Source of the DNA: Linyphia triangularis
Taxonomy: Eukaryota > Arthropoda > Arachnida > Araneae > Linyphiidae
DNA: 64,000 nucleotides
NCBI GenBank assembly: GCA_963978545.1
Contig: OZ021724.1
Coordinates: 28,509,933-28,573,932, forward strand
Reading direction: 5' to 3'
In this document: positions 61,845-64,000 of the stretch, in pieces
How the letters are laid out: each line of letters starts with the position of its first letter
How positions within the stretch are numbered: position 1 is the first letter of the stretch
Program-made: the position numbers and the translations under genes
The notes under the pieces: generated by a model
Database searches by the model: none
What the model was told of the DNA's origin: nothing
What the model saw: the letters and a program-made list of their open reading frames with translations, nothing else

Positions 61845-62418
61845 TGGGAAACATGCCACAACTTTCAATTACACTATAATAATGGTCATTGCGTTCAAAT
61901 TTGATATGGAATGGTCTTATTTACCGTTTTCATATTTTTACTGCAATAACTTTTACATAGGCAAAAAAAAACAAAAAAAAACAGTCCAAAACTTCGAAAT
62001 TGGCAATATTGGCTATGTTATTCGATGAACATTACACTATCGTGTCTTCAAATGTTGATGGGCGATACTCAAGAGCAGAGAAATTTGTGTTAAAGGCATT
62101 CGTTTTTCAACTTTTTACTCTTTTATCGCAAGGTGGGGATGTTTAAAGCTCCTTAAGAGGCATTAGTACAGATATTTCAATCAAAATCGTTAGAGCCTTT
62201 TTTCTTAGCAATTGCTAAAAACATGATATTTTCATATTTTCTACCTTATGCGCAATTTTGATGAAAATCTTAATTGTAGAACCCATAACCACCACTAACC
62301 CGTACATCAAATTTGAGCTTAGTCGGTCAATTAATTTGGGAGGTATGCTGACTACGTACACATATAGACACACATTTTTTGGAGCCCTTTTTTAAAATTA
62401 GCATGTTCCAGAGAAATA

Positions 62419-62457
<39 letters not shown>
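61845..62457 (+). repeat. Dispersed repeat family C, copy 3, A-rich tail
   Basis: The fullest copy, ending in a poly-A tract (about 62420-62456), which would fit a retroposed element. No coding frame recognised. Confidence 0.55.
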
Positions 62458-62459
<2 letters not shown>

Positions 62460-64000
62460 GGTACAAAATAGTTTTTTTTTTAAATTAACCTATTTGTTGC
62501 AACATATGATGGGATTGAAGGATTGAATTGTGCCTTGCCATGTGATATTCGAAATGAGTGTTAGAAATGCATTTCCTAATTTGACTTATGTCATTCAGCA
62601 GATTGCCTAGGAAGGTATGAAATATTTATTATTTCATATTTTAAAAACACTTTCGGCAATATGTTGGCAATAATATTTTGTGAAATTTTTGATCTTGACA
62701 AAAATAGTTTTTAATTTTAATGTTTGGCTTTTATTGTTGACTTTGTACAAAACCACACTGAGATTTAGTATATATATATGGTTTTGCGATATGTTATCGT
62801 AGAAGCTACGCTTAAAATTTTTTTTGTAAATAACCTTTTCAAATAAAAGAAATTTATTAGAAGTTAAAATATACTTTTGAAAAGGAAAATAAAACAGAAA
62901 ATAAGATCGTTTTATATTCGTTGTTATATATTTTTCAGACTTATACCTCTGTCATATTGAAATTTTTTTATTAATATATTTGTTAAAGGAACGAAAATCA
63001 GTTTCCATACCATTCCAGTTACTTGACATTTTTTAGGACCCAGTTGAACCTCAACTACATAGACTTTTATCGATGTCATTAAGTTCATTTCAGTAGTATC
63101 AGACTTATGGAAGCTATAATTTTCAGCGTAAGGGATGAATAGATGGATAAGCACTATCAAAGTAATTGCATACATAGAATCAGCATTCATATTATTCAGA
63201 AACAAGTCAAAAATAGAGGTAAATATTTTTGTCGCTTACCATATTTTCTAAATATGGTTGGAAAAATGCGATCGAAATTAACAAGTGAAAGTGGTAATTT
63301 TATTAATTAACAGATATCCTTACAGTAAATTAGCATAAACAATCGGCTTTTAATGTATTATAATATTGTATTGGAACTGTTAATAAACTTGCCAACCTAA
63401 TTTGATGAAATTTCAGTATTGACGGTTAGGCAATCATATTTCAATATTGATTTCAAATATTGACGAGTAGGTAAGATTTCTTTTTACCAAATGTCTTCCA
63501 CTCATATTCATTGACATCTCACCACAGGAACATAACTTTAAGATGTTTTAAAAACCACCATGCACGTAATATTTCTGTAGTGTTCTAATTTAATTAAGAA
63601 ATTCCGATTGTCTGTATGTTGTATTTTATCTGTTTGTAGAAGCAATATTTTACGGATATGATTCAACTATTAGCAAGACATAAAGTGTTAATGCCTTTGT
63701 AAAATAACATAAAGTTATATAAAGTTTCACTAAGTTAGTATTTGTCTATTTTAATTTACTTCTGATCATTATCTTTTCAGTTAATTAGGTGTCCATAAAT
63801 GTATTTCACACTTACAAAATGAACCTCTTTTCTAAGATGAGTGATCGTTTTTTGGATAACCTTTATGTACTTAACATAATGTCCTTCAACACGCTTTGAC
63901 ATTCTATAGAGAAATACTTTTCATCCTTTAGAATTCGTACACATTTTCGTCGAAAACAATCCTGAAATTAAATTCAGGTTAGAAGCTTGATCTACCTCTT
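62458..64000. other. No recognisable gene
   Basis: AT-rich to the window end. A 93-codon minus-strand frame (62924-63205) has no family resemblance and lacks neighbouring splice or promoter signals. Confidence 0.45.

Overview
The window is AT-rich eukaryotic DNA dominated by a tandem gene family and mobile-element debris. It has long introns and no operons. The organism is probably an arachnid, most likely a spider. This rests on a LINE 3' fragment whose C-terminal zinc motif resembles the degenerate LINE proteins common in orb-weaver genomes, on abundant tRNA-headed SINEs, and on many TIR and foldback elements. The call is an inference from repeat style, not from a diagnostic gene.

The only intact protein genes I can support are six head-to-tail paralogs, all on the minus strand: coding exons at 10293-10853, 18949-19548, 23466-24059, 30821-31360, 38137-38733 and 49674-50333. 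Each encodes about 180-220 residues in one exon. They match the Bles03/DUF1917 (UPF0696, human C11orf68) family, whose known structure has an eIF4E-like fold. Shared landmarks run in the same order: GKWMIF, a D-[FY]-AW helix, AK-x-ST, VICCYT, AADAIRKVY, YK-x-D and SIYKHT. By sequence they form groups {1,5,6}, {2,3} and {4}.

Every coding exon is preceded, 3-5 nt before the ATG, by a good 3' splice site, so each gene should have an upstream non-coding first exon. For copies 4, 5 and 6 I find that exon and promoter at 35.0-35.2 kb, 44.8-45.1 kb and 58.6-59.0 kb. All three share an ordered set on the minus strand: a TGATATYAATT-like block, AGATAAGA, a TATA or TATA-like box, then an exon ending in a GTAARYTT-type donor. 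First exons of copies 1-3 are proposed with low confidence.

The rest is repeats. There are eight copies of one tRNA-derived SINE, most with clear target-site duplications. Two Helitron-like elements in opposite orientation carry about 149-bp minisatellites. Three elements have TTAA target sites, and other TIR or foldback elements lie at 8.2, 11.2-11.7, 12.2-14.8 (with a copy at 25.3-26.6) and 27.4 kb. A three-copy dispersed family lies at 33.7, 52.5 and 61.9 kb. There are also an internally deleted Tc1 relic, two LINE 3' ends, and long (TAAA)n and (AT)n tracts. One (TTTA)n tract abuts the 3' splice site of gene copy 4. The flanks at 1-10 kb and 59-64 kb show no recognisable gene.
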